Shown: one piece after another, positions 25,005 to 34,219 of the stretch
Position numbering within the stretch: position 1 is the first letter of the stretch
Layout: every line of letters starts with the position of its first letter
NCBI RefSeq assembly: GCF_001465345.1
Contig: NZ_CP013655.1
Location: 3,349,091-3,413,090, forward strand
Length of the DNA: 64,000 bases
Source of the DNA: Enterococcus rotai
GTDB lineage: Bacteria; Bacillota; Bacilli; Lactobacillales; Enterococcaceae
Direction of reading: 5' to 3'
The notes under the pieces: model-generated
Told to the model about the DNA's origin: nothing
Database searches by the model: none
The model's input: the letters and a program-made list of their open reading frames with translations, nothing else
Program-made: the position numbers and the translations under genes

Positions 25005-25268
25005 TTAGACAGATTCACAACTCTCATCAATGATTCCAACAACTGCAGCATCTACAGGAATAGAATCATCTTCTAACATACGTCTGGCGGCTGTCCCTGT
25101 GGCAACGATGACCCGATCCCCAATTCCGGCACCGATCACATCACAAACAATCATTCGTTCGCCATCTCGTGAACCACCAGAAACTTCTGCTAGCATTAAT
25201 TTTAATCCGTTTAGTTTTTCTGATTTTCGCGTCGCCCAAATCGTATCCATTAGTTTAGCAGTTACCAT
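25005..25268 (-). CDS. BMC-P pentamer vertex protein (EutN/CcmL family)
   Basis: The 87-residue protein has the EutN/CcmL pattern: an N-terminal strand with VTAKLMDTIWATRKSE, the mid block GERMIVCDVIGAGIGDRVIVATGTAAR and the end VDAAVVGIIDESCE. Pentamers cap the vertices of the shell. It is the only BMC-P gene in the operon and overlaps the preceding BMC gene by seven bases. Confidence 0.95.
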   Translation of the reverse strand: MVTAKLMDTIWATRKSEKLNGLKLMLAEVSGGSRDGERMIVCDVIGAGIGDRVIVATGTAARRMLEDDSIPVDAAVVGIIDESCESV

Positions 25269-25555
25269 AAGCGATCATGTTCCTTTTTCTTGATCTCATC
25301 CATTGCAGCGGTAACCGATGCTGTATCGCCAAAAATTGCCAATAAAATCATATTTTGAGGACAACTTCCGCGAATATCTTCTACCGTTACACCGACTGCT
25401 TTTTCTGCAATGTCGGCAGCACAGACCATTTCGATGAGTTTCCCTTGAACTAACCCAACCGCATCGGGAATCCCTAAACTATCTTTTGAGCCTTTTCGAC
25501 GATTTAAAATAGCCAATGTTCCTTCACCGGGCGACTTAATAATCCGACAATCCAT
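25262..25555 (-). CDS. Permuted BMC-H shell protein, GrpU/PduU-like with pore-side cysteine
   Basis: A 97-residue BMC protein in the circularly permuted order (N-terminal strand CRIIKSPGEGTLAILNRR before the core DAVGLVQGKLIEMVCAADIA). The loop DIRGSCPQNMILLAIFGD places a Cys-Pro where permuted hexamers line the central opening; GrpU proteins of glycyl-radical compartments bind an iron-sulfur cluster at such a site. That cluster binding is a family-based inference here. A GGAGGAAG ribosome site lies just upstream. Confidence 0.85.
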   Translation of the reverse strand: MDCRIIKSPGEGTLAILNRRKGSKDSLGIPDAVGLVQGKLIEMVCAADIAEKAVGVTVEDIRGSCPQNMILLAIFGDTASVTAAMDEIKKKEHDRLW

Positions 25556-25927
25556 TTTGCTTCCTCCTTATTTTAAAAGCGTAGCGGGCTCGTCCAGTCT
25601 CGACAGGAAAATAGGAAAAATCGATTGAGACGCTTTTTGTCTCACTCTATTTTTATCTTTTTTCCGAGAGACTAACCCGTGAAGCTAGATAACACTAAAA
25701 GCGGAACAAATCGCTTAATCCTGTAGAAAATTAGGAAATTGGCATTGAAACTCTCTTCGTTTCACTGACAATTTATCTATTTTCCTAAGGATTGATTTGT
25801 GCAGCTAGATATTGTAACAACGTTCCGTTCCGCTTCACCTTATAAAAAATGAGGAAATTGGCATTGAAACGTTTTTTGTTTCACTGACGATTCATCTATT
25901 TTCATAAGGATTGATTTGTATAGCTAG
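25556..25927. repeat. Three tandem nested stem-loops (copies A, B, C) inside the operon
   Basis: This 370-base gap between eutJ and the next shell gene holds three elements: about 25575-25692, 25711-25814 and 25843-25928. Each has outer arms (CAGTCTC/GAGACT or AATCCT/AGGATT), middle AGGAAA/TTTCCT arms and an inner TGAGAC/GTCTCA or TGAAAC/GTTTCA hairpin, and each ends in a GCTAG-containing tail. Copy D is at 18631. They could be processing or stability elements that tune the two halves of the operon. No gene is seen. Confidence 0.75.
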
Positions 25928-26767
25928 CTAAGTTAAGACTTGATCCGTGCAACTCAAAGCAATGCCTAACGGTGTAACAAACATTGGATTTGTTGGTTTG
26001 TATGTTGGGATTCCAGTCACTTTTTCTATAATTGTTTCAATATTTTTAAGACAAGCAGTACCACCTACCAAATAGATACCTTCGACGTTATAGCCTTGTG
26101 TCTGCTGAATAATAATTGAAGAAATTTTTTCGATCACAGGTTTCAAAACGGTCAACAATTCATCATGGTTCTTCTGATTTCGCTTATATTTTTCTGCTGC
26201 TTCAAAGCTAAATTTATAAGCGCCAGCAATTACCAGAGACAAATGTGTACCGCCAGTCGCTTCATCAGCTACTTTAATAACTTGACCATTTTCCAAGATA
26301 GAAATCCCTGTAGTTCCACCACCAATATCGACTACTGCCCCATCAGTAACGTTGAGCAATTGGTTGGCTGCTGTCGGTTCATCTAATAGATTGGTCAATT
26401 CAAAACCAGCACTCTGAACCACATTTTTGATTGCACCGCCATCTAATTCATCTGTTCCAGGTGGTAATGACGCTGCCGCATAAATTAGTTCCGTACCTAA
26501 TTTTTGTTCCAGTTCTTCTTTAAGTTCTCGAACAAGTTCAACTGCACCAATATAATCAACGACCATACCGTCTCGAACAACATCCGCATAACGATAAGCG
26601 CCTGCCACAGGTTGATAGTTTTCATCTAAAATAGCTAGCACAACACAAGCGGTTCCTAAATCGACTCCAGTATAGTAGGTTTTTGAAAGATGTTTTTTGG
26701 GTTTTTTGATCACTTTTTCAAAATCTGCAACAAACTGATTACATACTTCCATTGATTGTCTTTTCAT
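25928..26767 (-). CDS. eutJ: EutJ-like actin/Hsp70-fold chaperone
   Basis: The 279-residue protein has phosphate loops GVDLGTACVVLA and VVDIGGGTTGISI, the DEPTAANQL block and adenosine motif IYLVGGTACLKN of the actin/Hsp70 ATPase fold, without a substrate-binding domain. EutJ is a routine compartment gene, thought to be a chaperone or reactivation factor. It overlaps the upstream EutT-like gene by 29 bases, showing tight coupling. Confidence 0.9.
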   Translation of the reverse strand: MKRQSMEVCNQFVADFEKVIKKPKKHLSKTYYTGVDLGTACVVLAILDENYQPVAGAYRYADVVRDGMVVDYIGAVELVRELKEELEQKLGTELIYAAASLPPGTDELDGGAIKNVVQSAGFELTNLLDEPTAANQLLNVTDGAVVDIGGGTTGISILENGQVIKVADEATGGTHLSLVIAGAYKFSFEAAEKYKRNQKNHDELLTVLKPVIEKISSIIIQQTQGYNVEGIYLVGGTACLKNIETIIEKVTGIPTYKPTNPMFVTPLGIALSCTDQVLT

Positions 26768-27299
26768 TCGTTTCTCCTGCTAGTTGTTTCTTTAGTTCAA
26801 TTATTTTAATCGTTGCTTTAATAAGTATCTGACGATATTGAGGGTATTCTGCTTGAATCAAATGAATGATGCCGCATACTTTTTTTAGCTTGATCAGTAA
26901 TGAACCTTGTTCGCTGAAAATATGCACAGCTTCCAATTGAAATTCTTCTATTTCAGCCAAGCTAGTCTCTTCATCAGAACTACTTTGTCCTAAAGCTTGG
27001 GTCAATGTTTTTTCTATGTCGAAGAGCCTTTGACTTATGCTCAACTGCAGATCCATAGCTAAAAGTGCCGCTTCTAAAAGTTCTGAAGATAATACTTCTT
27101 TATACCCATCTAAGGTTGTTAATTGCTTTAGTGTTTCACCTTTTTGCTGCATTTGCGCTTCAGATAGAATTGGAATTTTATTATCTAAAAGAAATTGCTT
27201 TGCTCCGGGTGTTAACCGTAATTGATTATTTAAATAAAATTGTGTAAAAGCCTCTTTTCCAAATTTCGTTCGAAGCTCACTTTCTGTCACAAAATGCAT
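26739..27299 (-). CDS. EutT-like protein (N-terminal part related to cobalamin adenosyltransferase)
   Basis: The first ~45 residues (FVTESELRTKFGK, then LRLTPGAKQFLLDNKIPI) match the start of EutT/EutQ-family proteins. The rest (70-180) is helical, like the adenosyltransferase helix bundle, but I cannot identify the ATP or corrinoid residues. The choline pathway uses a glycyl radical rather than B12, so an adenosyltransferase would have no obvious job and a structural or regulatory role is more likely. It shares its start base with the stop of the alcohol dehydrogenase gene. Confidence 0.6.
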   Translation of the reverse strand: MHFVTESELRTKFGKEAFTQFYLNNQLRLTPGAKQFLLDNKIPILSEAQMQQKGETLKQLTTLDGYKEVLSSELLEAALLAMDLQLSISQRLFDIEKTLTQALGQSSSDEETSLAEIEEFQLEAVHIFSEQGSLLIKLKKVCGIIHLIQAEYPQYRQILIKATIKIIELKKQLAGETNEKTINGSM

Positions 27300-28441
27300 T
27301 AATAACCACCTCTTAGCAACCTCTTATATAGTTGTTCTAACTCTTGTAGGTTCGGTTTTCGTGGATTTGTAATCGTACATTTATCATCCATCGCTTTTAC
27401 GGCCATTTCTGGAATCGCTGCTAAAAATTCTTCTGAATCAATCCCATAGTCTGTAATTAAACTTGAAATGCCTAATTGTTTCAATTGTCGGTTCAATCCG
27501 TTGATCATAGCATGAACTGTTGCTTTGGGTGTTCCAGCTTGAAAGCCTAAAATATTCGCAATTCTTTGATAGGTTGCTAAACTAGGCTTTTCTTTTTCTA
27601 ATTCTAACCCTGCATTGTAGCGAATAACATGTGGTAATAACAGTGCATTTGCTCGACCATGCGGAATATGAAACGTTCCACCTAAGGCGTGAGCTAAGCT
27701 ATGACAAATTCCTAATGAAGCCTCACTAAAAGCAATTCCAGCTAAACAAGATGCATTATGGACTTGTTCCCGAAGCGCTAAATTTTCCCCGTCGTTCACG
27801 ACAGCAACTAAGTCTTTCCATATGATTTTTAAAGCTTTTTCACTGGCAGCATCTGTAAAATCAGTCGCATCCGTTGACGCTAAAGCCTCCATGCAATGAG
27901 TAAAAACATCGATTCCAGTATCAGCTGTTACACTTTTTGGTACACTCACAATCAATGTCGGATCTAAAATTGCTAAATCTGGGATCATTTGATCATTTAC
28001 TAGTGCATATTTACTTTGATTTTTTGGATCAGAAATCACAGCAAAAGAGGTTACTTCACTACCTGTTCCACTTGTTGTAGGAACACAAATGAGCTGCATT
28101 GAAGTATTCTTTTCCGCTATTGTGTAAATATGACGAATAACTTTGGCTGCATCCATTGCTGAACCACCGCCTAAGGCAATTAGTCCATCTGGCTTTAATT
28201 TAATTGCCGCCATTAAACCTTTTGTAACAACTTCAATCGTCGGATCAGGTATGATCTCTGAAAAAATACTGCAGCAAACATTTTTTTCTTGTAATGACTG
28301 ACTAATTTTCTCAGCAATTCCATTTTCTTCCATAAATGGATCGCACACAATTAAGACTCGTTTAAGTGAAAGAGTTTGAATCGTCGCTAATGCATCTACT
28401 CCTGTTATAATTTTTGCTGCCATTTTGAACTGTTTTAACAT
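27299..28441 (-). CDS. Iron-containing alcohol dehydrogenase of the compartment (PduQ/EutG type)
   Basis: A 380-residue group III alcohol dehydrogenase with NAD-binding GGGSAMDAAKVI and the iron motifs TSGTGSEVTSFAV, HCMEALAST and HSLAHALGGTFHIPHGRANA. It reduces acetaldehyde to ethanol and regenerates NAD+ for the acylating dehydrogenase in the same shell. I start at the ATG at 28441 because AAAGGAGGAG precedes it by seven bases; the reading from 28459 is a GTG that overlaps the upstream stop. Confidence 0.92.
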   Translation of the reverse strand: MLKQFKMAAKIITGVDALATIQTLSLKRVLIVCDPFMEENGIAEKISQSLQEKNVCCSIFSEIIPDPTIEVVTKGLMAAIKLKPDGLIALGGGSAMDAAKVIRHIYTIAEKNTSMQLICVPTTSGTGSEVTSFAVISDPKNQSKYALVNDQMIPDLAILDPTLIVSVPKSVTADTGIDVFTHCMEALASTDATDFTDAASEKALKIIWKDLVAVVNDGENLALREQVHNASCLAGIAFSEASLGICHSLAHALGGTFHIPHGRANALLLPHVIRYNAGLELEKEKPSLATYQRIANILGFQAGTPKATVHAMINGLNRQLKQLGISSLITDYGIDSEEFLAAIPEMAVKAMDDKCTITNPRKPNLQELEQLYKRLLRGGY

Positions 28442-28455
28442 ATACACTCCTCCTT

Positions 28456-28887
28456 TCACCTAATTTCTTCAACAAACCCCTGAATTTCTTCTTTGTCTAA
28501 ATGAAGGAAAAATTGTCGTTCTGTACAGCCAATTTCCTCTAAACTATTTTTTGCAGTTATTTCTTCACTCATCTTCTGTTCCTTCGTTTCAAAAACCGCA
28601 ACACCGATCACTGGCACTCGTTGCGCCTGAGCAAAGTTAGGTGGATAGCTTTTTTTCATACTAGGAATGGGCACCAAAAAAAGAACTTTACTAGCTTTTT
28701 GCTGCAATGAAATAATATGCTTGTGCATCCACGGACTTTCTAAATAGGAACTTGGAACAATAATCGTTTGCTCAGTAAACAAGATATTAGCCACTTTGCG
28801 TATCGGCTGGCTTGATTGTTCAATAGCTTGTGCGATGATATTCGTATGTCGAGGATTCGGTCCAATAATTAAAATACGTTTCTTCAT
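28456..28887 (-). CDS. EutP/PduV-like protein with degenerate P-loop
   Basis: This 143-residue protein aligns by layout with EutP/PduV GTPase-like proteins: RILIIGP at the start, IIVPSSYLESPWMHKHIISL (the former switch II and first helices), VLFLVPIPS and VPVIGVAVFETKEQ (NKxD-like region). The Walker A motif should be GxxxxGK[ST], but here it is GPNPRHTN, so the Gly-Lys-Ser/Thr is replaced by His-Thr-Asn. The protein is unlikely to hold nucleotide in the usual way. Four-base overlap with the next upstream shell gene. Confidence 0.75.
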   Translation of the reverse strand: MKKRILIIGPNPRHTNIIAQAIEQSSQPIRKVANILFTEQTIIVPSSYLESPWMHKHIISLQQKASKVLFLVPIPSMKKSYPPNFAQAQRVPVIGVAVFETKEQKMSEEITAKNSLEEIGCTERQFFLHLDKEEIQGFVEEIR

Positions 28888-29234
28888 GTTTTGCTCACCG
28901 GCACGATGTCATAGTTTAATTTTTCTTTTAAAATCGTTACGACAGCTTTCAAGGCAACTTCTACGCTTTGAACATCACCACTAACCAAAACAGATCCTGT
29001 AAATCGATCTAGGAAATCAACTTCGACACCCGCACTTTTCCCCGCTACATCGGCAGCAATAATAGCTGCTTCCACCGGTGAAATCGTTAAAATACCGATA
29101 GCTCCTTGTGCTTCGATTCCTAATGATTCGTATACTTCTGGAATCGGTGCCGCAATCACATGTGCTAAAGTCACTTGTTTACCTGGAACAGATTCTTCAA
29201 TGACTCGTCTTGGAGCGTCTTCTTCCATTTTCAC
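28884..29234 (-). CDS. Permuted BMC-H shell protein, PduU/EutS type
   Basis: The 116-residue protein begins with a free tail (MKMEEDAPRR) and the strand VIEESVPGKQVTLAHVIAAP, then GAIGILTISPVEAAIIAADVA and FTGSVLVSGDVQSVEVALK, the order of circularly permuted EutS/PduU hexamers, whose N-terminal strands make a small barrel over the pore. It follows cutD directly. Confidence 0.92.
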   Translation of the reverse strand: MKMEEDAPRRVIEESVPGKQVTLAHVIAAPIPEVYESLGIEAQGAIGILTISPVEAAIIAADVAGKSAGVEVDFLDRFTGSVLVSGDVQSVEVALKAVVTILKEKLNYDIVPVSKT

Positions 29235-29246
29235 GACACATCCTTT

Positions 29247-30197
29247 CTAATGACGGACAACTCGAACTGGGAACTCATATTCTTTGATCCAGCCTTCAAT
29301 CTGATCTAACTCTTCATCAGATAATGAAGGATCACCAGCTACCGGATATTCCATCCCTAACTGTCCGTATTTATTGACCCCGAGTTTATGATAAGGAAGT
29401 AAATCAATTCCTAGAAAGTTTGGATAGTCTTTGTATGGAAGTAAAAAATCAATAATTTGTTGAATCTCTTTACGACTATCATTAATCATTTTCAACATTG
29501 GCATCCGGATTTGAACTTGATGTCCGGCTTCTAAAACCTCTTTCAGGTTTTCTAGAATTTTTTCATTACTAATACCTGTTAGTTCATTGTGGCGAACAGA
29601 ATTCATATGTTTTAAATCAAATAAAAACAAGTTGACGTATTCGGCTATTTTCATTAGTCGATCCATTCTTGAATGACCACAGGTTTCAATCGCTGTATTG
29701 ATTCCATCTGCACGGCAAGCTTGCAATAAAGCTAATGCGGCTTCCGGTTGAGCTGTACATTCACCGCCACTAAGCGTAACGCCGCCGCCAGATTGTTCAT
29801 AAAAAGCATCATCTTCATGAATCACTTCCATCAATTCAGAAATGGTTTTGATCTCACCTGTAATATTCAAAGCCTTCATCGGACAGACATCAACGCAGGC
29901 GCGACAACCGTTACAGGCTATGTCGCGTCGTACTTGATGATGATCATTTTCATCCATGTAATGAATACCCATCGGACACACATCGATGCACGCACGACAA
30001 TCACTACAGACGCTTTCTTTGTACATTACTTCGAATTTCCGTTCAAGTCCTTCTGGATTGGCACACCATTGGCATCTCAGTGGACAGCCTTTGAAAAAAA
30101 CGATCGTACGAATCCCAGGACCATCGTATAAACTATATTTTTGTACATTAAAGATCATCGCTTGCCGTTCAATTGTCGTTGTGTTTTGAGTATTCAT
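29247..30197 (-). CDS. cutD: Choline TMA-lyase activating enzyme CutD (radical SAM)
   Basis: The 316-residue protein has the GRE-activase radical SAM motif GCPLRCQWC (C38, C42, C45) preceded by SLYDGPGIRTIVFFKG, then two ferredoxin-type clusters CSDCRACIDVCP (C64-C74) and CNGCRACVDVCP (C95-C105) typical of two-cluster activases. It takes a hydrogen from Gly821 of CutC. It lies 17 bases after cutC, the standard pairing. The reaction requires strict anaerobiosis. Confidence 0.95.
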   Translation of the reverse strand: MNTQNTTTIERQAMIFNVQKYSLYDGPGIRTIVFFKGCPLRCQWCANPEGLERKFEVMYKESVCSDCRACIDVCPMGIHYMDENDHHQVRRDIACNGCRACVDVCPMKALNITGEIKTISELMEVIHEDDAFYEQSGGGVTLSGGECTAQPEAALALLQACRADGINTAIETCGHSRMDRLMKIAEYVNLFLFDLKHMNSVRHNELTGISNEKILENLKEVLEAGHQVQIRMPMLKMINDSRKEIQQIIDFLLPYKDYPNFLGIDLLPYHKLGVNKYGQLGMEYPVAGDPSLSDEELDQIEGWIKEYEFPVRVVRH

Positions 30198-30214
30198 TTC
30201 TTCATCTCCTGCTA

Positions 30215-32755
30215 TTAAAACTTCGTTAACATTGTTCGGCTGATGATTTCATCTTGAACATCCTTACATAACTCAACGAAGAACGCACTGTATCCTGCTA
30301 CCCTAACGATTAAATCACGGTATTCTTCTGGATGTCTTTGAGCTGCTAACATTGTTTCATTATCTAAATAGTTAAATTGCATTTCACCATTACCTAAAAT
30401 GCTGGCTGTTTTTAATAAAGTGATCAAACTTTCTTCACCTTCAGGAGTATTTAATAAACCTGACATGATCTTGAAGTTATGCACCATTCCCATGTTCATT
30501 GTGTCGTTCGCCATTTTAGAAATAGATTTCACAATTGCTGTCGGTCCTTTAAAGTCCGCTCCTTGTGATGGGCTAATACCATCAGACAACGGAATCCAAG
30601 CTTTACGACCATTTGCCGAAGCACCAGTCATTTGGCCTAGAGGTGTGTTATTTGAAATCGATAATGTTCCATGACATAGTTCTGAATACAACGTTTTGTA
30701 TTGACGGTGTTCTGCTTCTGTAAAGTGAATCAATTCCGCTGCAATTAAATCTGCGTAATCATCATCATTGCCATATTTTGGTGCATTTAAGCAATCGGTA
30801 CGAATTTGCTCATAGCCAACAAAATCAGCTTTCAAGGCACGGTTTAATTCTTCTAGTGTATATTTTTTGTCATCGAAAACTAGTTTTTTGATAGCCGCCA
30901 TTGAATCCGCATAAGTCGCTAATCCAGACCAAACAACACCTGGTCCAAAGTTATACATTGCGCCACCTTCGGAAACATCTTTACCATTTTCCATACATCC
31001 TTCGTACATCAATGACATTAATGGCTTCGGTGCTAAATCGCGATGAACTCGTTGCGTAATGACCGTAGCAACGGATGACCATTTTGTAATATATTTGATT
31101 TGCCCTTTAACGGCTTCCTCAAATTGTTCGTATGTGGTAAATTGAGAAATATCCCCCATATCTGGACAAACTTCTTTGCCGTACCATAACGGTACACCAC
31201 GATTTAAAACAAGTTCGATACAGATCGGCCATTGTGTATAAGCTGTTGAAGTCCACTGATATAAGCGGCCTGCTTTTTGCGGTTCAACACAGCCCATTAA
31301 ACAATAATCACGGGCATCTTCGATTGACACCCCTTTTGCTAGCATCATTTTGATATGTGTATCATCAAAGTGACAAGCTGGGAAACCGATCCCTGCACGA
31401 ACAACGTCTACAATTTTCTTCAAATATTCACGTGGTGAGCGATTATGGATTCGACAAGCTAATGATGGTTGATAAACTTTGACATGACGAACTGCATCCA
31501 TTAATAAGTAAGTTAGTTCATTTGTAGCATCGTGTCCTTCACGGGTCACGCCACCAACACACATGTTAACAAATGGTTGATAGCCAGCGAAGAATTTAGA
31601 ACCGCCTTCACTTGTGATCCACATCATTTCAGACATTTTAATCAACATACAACCCGCTAATTCAAATGCTTCAAATTCATTCATTTTACCTTTATCTAAA
31701 TCATTTTTGAAAAATGGGTACATATATTGATCCACACGGCCAATTGACATCCCAGTTTGATTTTCCTCTACAACAAGTAATGATTCAATTGTCCAAACTG
31801 CCTGAATCGCTTCCCAGAAAGTTTCTGGTTTGTGTGCTGGAACTTTTGCATTTATTTCAGAAATTTTTTGTAATTCAGCTTTACGTTTAGGATTTGTTTC
31901 TTGTTGCGCTAATTGTGCTGCGTATTCAGACATTCGACGGGCATAAATCATGACACCTTCAGTTGTATCGATCAATGATTTATAGAAATAAATTTTTTGA
32001 ATGTCATCAGGATTTTGATAGTCTAAGTTTGCTAAATGTTCTTGCGCTTCTTTTTGAATATCCAACATGCCTTTTTTCATTAAAATAACATCATAGCCTG
32101 GATTAGAATCGCCACCACCATTTAATTGATGGTATGAACAATCGGAAACAAATGACTCCCCAGATAATTCCCAAACCCCTGCTTCGCGGAATTGATCTTC
32201 GCAATATTCATCAATTGATCTGCCCTTCCAAAATGGAAATAGCTCTTCGCGCATAATCCGTTTATCTTCATCGGAAATATAGAACGGATCTTGGGGGCGA
32301 CTTGAAATCGTATCGATTTCCTCTTCCATCCAACGCCAAGCGATGTCTGGAGAAAAAGCGCCTGCTCGTGGTGCGCCATTGGGTGCTCCTACGATCAATT
32401 CATTATCTTGAATAACTAAGGGAGCTGTTTCACAACATCGTTTAAATGATTTTGCTCTTAAAACATTTTTGGGCATTCCTGGATTTTCTTTGGCAAGTTC
32501 AGTGATTACTCTTGCACGATGCGTTGTGATCGTCGGTTTTTGTTTTAAATAATTTGCCTTTAAAGCTTCTAAACGACCCGTAATCCCATTGGGAATTGCC
32601 GATTCATTGTCAGAAGCAAAGCCACCACTTGTCGAACTAGTTTCTGTTGTATCATCTGCAACGGTTGCAAACATTTTCATCAAGGCACTACGTTCTTCTG
32701 AACTTAGTTCTTTGGTTGCTTCGGCTAATTTTGCCGAAAATTCTTTAATATCCAT
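30215..32755 (-). CDS. cutC: Choline trimethylamine-lyase CutC (glycyl radical enzyme)
   Basis: The 846-residue enzyme is the same length as the short GRM1-type CutC and its catalytic and choline-site residues fall at the positions I know from Desulfovibrio CutC: Cys489 and Glu491 in GCVEPQK, Gly821 in RVAGYSA, Asp216 in LNGGGDSN, Tyr208, Phe395 in GYQPFVN, Thr502 and Tyr506 in [10 protein letters not shown]. It cleaves choline to trimethylamine and acetaldehyde in the compartment. Residues 1-30 ([17 protein letters not shown]...) form an amphipathic helix, a likely encapsulation tag, then a Ser/Thr-rich linker. This residue match excludes propanediol dehydratase and pyruvate formate-lyase. 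Confidence 0.97.
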   Translation of the reverse strand: MDIKEFSAKLAEATKELSSEERSALMKMFATVADDTTETSSTSGGFASDNESAIPNGITGRLEALKANYLKQKPTITTHRARVITELAKENPGMPKNVLRAKSFKRCCETAPLVIQDNELIVGAPNGAPRAGAFSPDIAWRWMEEEIDTISSRPQDPFYISDEDKRIMREELFPFWKGRSIDEYCEDQFREAGVWELSGESFVSDCSYHQLNGGGDSNPGYDVILMKKGMLDIQKEAQEHLANLDYQNPDDIQKIYFYKSLIDTTEGVMIYARRMSEYAAQLAQQETNPKRKAELQKISEINAKVPAHKPETFWEAIQAVWTIESLLVVEENQTGMSIGRVDQYMYPFFKNDLDKGKMNEFEAFELAGCMLIKMSEMMWITSEGGSKFFAGYQPFVNMCVGGVTREGHDATNELTYLLMDAVRHVKVYQPSLACRIHNRSPREYLKKIVDVVRAGIGFPACHFDDTHIKMMLAKGVSIEDARDYCLMGCVEPQKAGRLYQWTSTAYTQWPICIELVLNRGVPLWYGKEVCPDMGDISQFTTYEQFEEAVKGQIKYITKWSSVATVITQRVHRDLAPKPLMSLMYEGCMENGKDVSEGGAMYNFGPGVVWSGLATYADSMAAIKKLVFDDKKYTLEELNRALKADFVGYEQIRTDCLNAPKYGNDDDYADLIAAELIHFTEAEHRQYKTLYSELCHGTLSISNNTPLGQMTGASANGRKAWIPLSDGISPSQGADFKGPTAIVKSISKMANDTMNMGMVHNFKIMSGLLNTPEGEESLITLLKTASILGNGEMQFNYLDNETMLAAQRHPEEYRDLIVRVAGYSAFFVELCKDVQDEIISRTMLTKF

Positions 32756-32779
32756 TTTATTCCCTCACTTTACAACAAA

Positions 32780-34216
32780 TTATTTTTCCATTATTTTTTT
32801 TAAGATTTTTTCTAATACTTCTGTATCCAAGCCGTTTTTGGGCTCTGTTGTCTTATCTTCTACGATCGAATCCATTGGATAGCTGATTTCTCGAACATAC
32901 GTCAAATCTTTTGCAGAAATGTTTTTGGCACTAATCCCGCGTCCTGTGGTAAAGCCACCAAGAATAATTGATACCGGTAAAGTCGAATTCAATCCCAAAC
33001 TTGCCGTACTCGCCGGTGCATTCACAATCATGCGTCCTACAGGTTTTTTTAAGGCAAATTCTTTCAAAACTGACTTGTTTTGCGAATGAATTGCTAGTGT
33101 ATGTCCGTTATTTTTTTCTTTTAATAATCGGATCGATTTTTCACAGGCATGCATCCAATCTGGTTCTAAGTAAAAAGCCAAAACTGGACACTTCATCTCA
33201 TTTGCAAAGGGATCTTCGTCATACATATAATGTTGCTCTGAAACCAAGACTTTCGTCGATGGGGCTACATTGATTTTTGCTGCGTTAGCTAACCAAAGAG
33301 CATTTTTTCCAATACAAGCTGGATTGATTTGATTATTTTCTGGTTGTAGCAACTCTAGTAAATTGTGTTCTTCTTCTTTTGACAAGAAATGCGCACCTTG
33401 TTGCAACAACAAGTCTTTAACTTCAGATGCAATGACTCCTTCTGCTATTAAATATTGTTCTGTCGCTGGTAATAACCCGCAGTCATATGCACGACTTGTT
33501 ATAATTGCTTCAACTGCTTGTTTTACATTTGCTGAACGTTCAATAAAAACTGGTGTTGCACCTGATCCGCCATAAATGATCGGCCGTTGGTAATTGGCTG
33601 CGTTGATATAGTTTTGATTACCAATAGCTAAAATCATTGAAATGTCTGGACTGGCTAGGATCTCGTTTACACCATTTTCTGTTAATGAACTGATACAGCC
33701 TAAGTAGCCTTTAGGCAACCCATTCTTCTCGCAAATTTCTTTCACTTTTTGAAAAACTAGCTGAGTTGTTTTTTGGGCTTTAGCATGAGGGATCAGGAGC
33801 ATCGCATTGCCTGATTTTATGCCGATCGTTAGACTATAGATAACATTTAATGCCGCATTTTCTGCTGGTAATAGAACTGGAATTACCCCAAATGGTACGC
33901 CAACTTGTAGAACATTCCCCGCTGAATCTTCTACGATATTTCCAACACAAAGCTGCGGCTCCAACTCATTAGATAACGCTTCCAAAAACTCTGCTGTCAG
34001 TAGCTCTTTATCTTTGTAGCAGCCCATATTGGTTTCTTCGACCTCAGCTGCTAAAAAATGGCTAATTTCTGGTTTAATTTTCTCAAGTAGTTGTTTTATA
34101 ATAGCATCAAGATTTTTTTGCTCGTAGTCTTTCACTAATTGTTGTGCATCACGTGCCGTTTCAACTAAAATACGAGCCTCTTGAATTGATAATAGATCTT
34201 CGTCTACATATTGCAT
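32780..34216 (-). CDS. Aldehyde dehydrogenase homologue lacking the catalytic cysteine
   Basis: This 478-residue protein aligns along its length with EutE/PduP dehydrogenases (GVIPVLLPAENAALNVIYS, GGSGATPVFIERSANVKQA). At the nucleophile site, where the active paralogue reads FDNGTICASEQ, it reads YDCGLLPATEQ: the Cys is Pro250, and the only nearby Cys (246) is four positions earlier. It is therefore probably inactive as a CoA-acylating enzyme. The C-terminal VLEKILKKIMEK is a clear encapsulation-type helix, so it is still cargo. A structural, scaffolding or regulatory role is possible. It lies just upstream of cutC. Confidence 0.85.
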   Translation of the reverse strand: MQYVDEDLLSIQEARILVETARDAQQLVKDYEQKNLDAIIKQLLEKIKPEISHFLAAEVEETNMGCYKDKELLTAEFLEALSNELEPQLCVGNIVEDSAGNVLQVGVPFGVIPVLLPAENAALNVIYSLTIGIKSGNAMLLIPHAKAQKTTQLVFQKVKEICEKNGLPKGYLGCISSLTENGVNEILASPDISMILAIGNQNYINAANYQRPIIYGGSGATPVFIERSANVKQAVEAIITSRAYDCGLLPATEQYLIAEGVIASEVKDLLLQQGAHFLSKEEEHNLLELLQPENNQINPACIGKNALWLANAAKINVAPSTKVLVSEQHYMYDEDPFANEMKCPVLAFYLEPDWMHACEKSIRLLKEKNNGHTLAIHSQNKSVLKEFALKKPVGRMIVNAPASTASLGLNSTLPVSIILGGFTTGRGISAKNISAKDLTYVREISYPMDSIVEDKTTEPKNGLDTEVLEKILKKIMEK

Positions 34217-34219
34217 CTA

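Noticed and set aside
25575-25928. Tandem repeats that might be a CRISPR array
   Set aside because: The units are long palindromes of unequal length and sequence, without identical short direct repeats or unique spacers, and no cas gene is nearby.
30215-32755. Glycyl radical enzyme as propanediol dehydratase or pyruvate formate-lyase
   Set aside because: The choline-binding residues D216, Y208, F395, T502 and Y506 and the GCVEPQ motif are all present, which fits CutC only.
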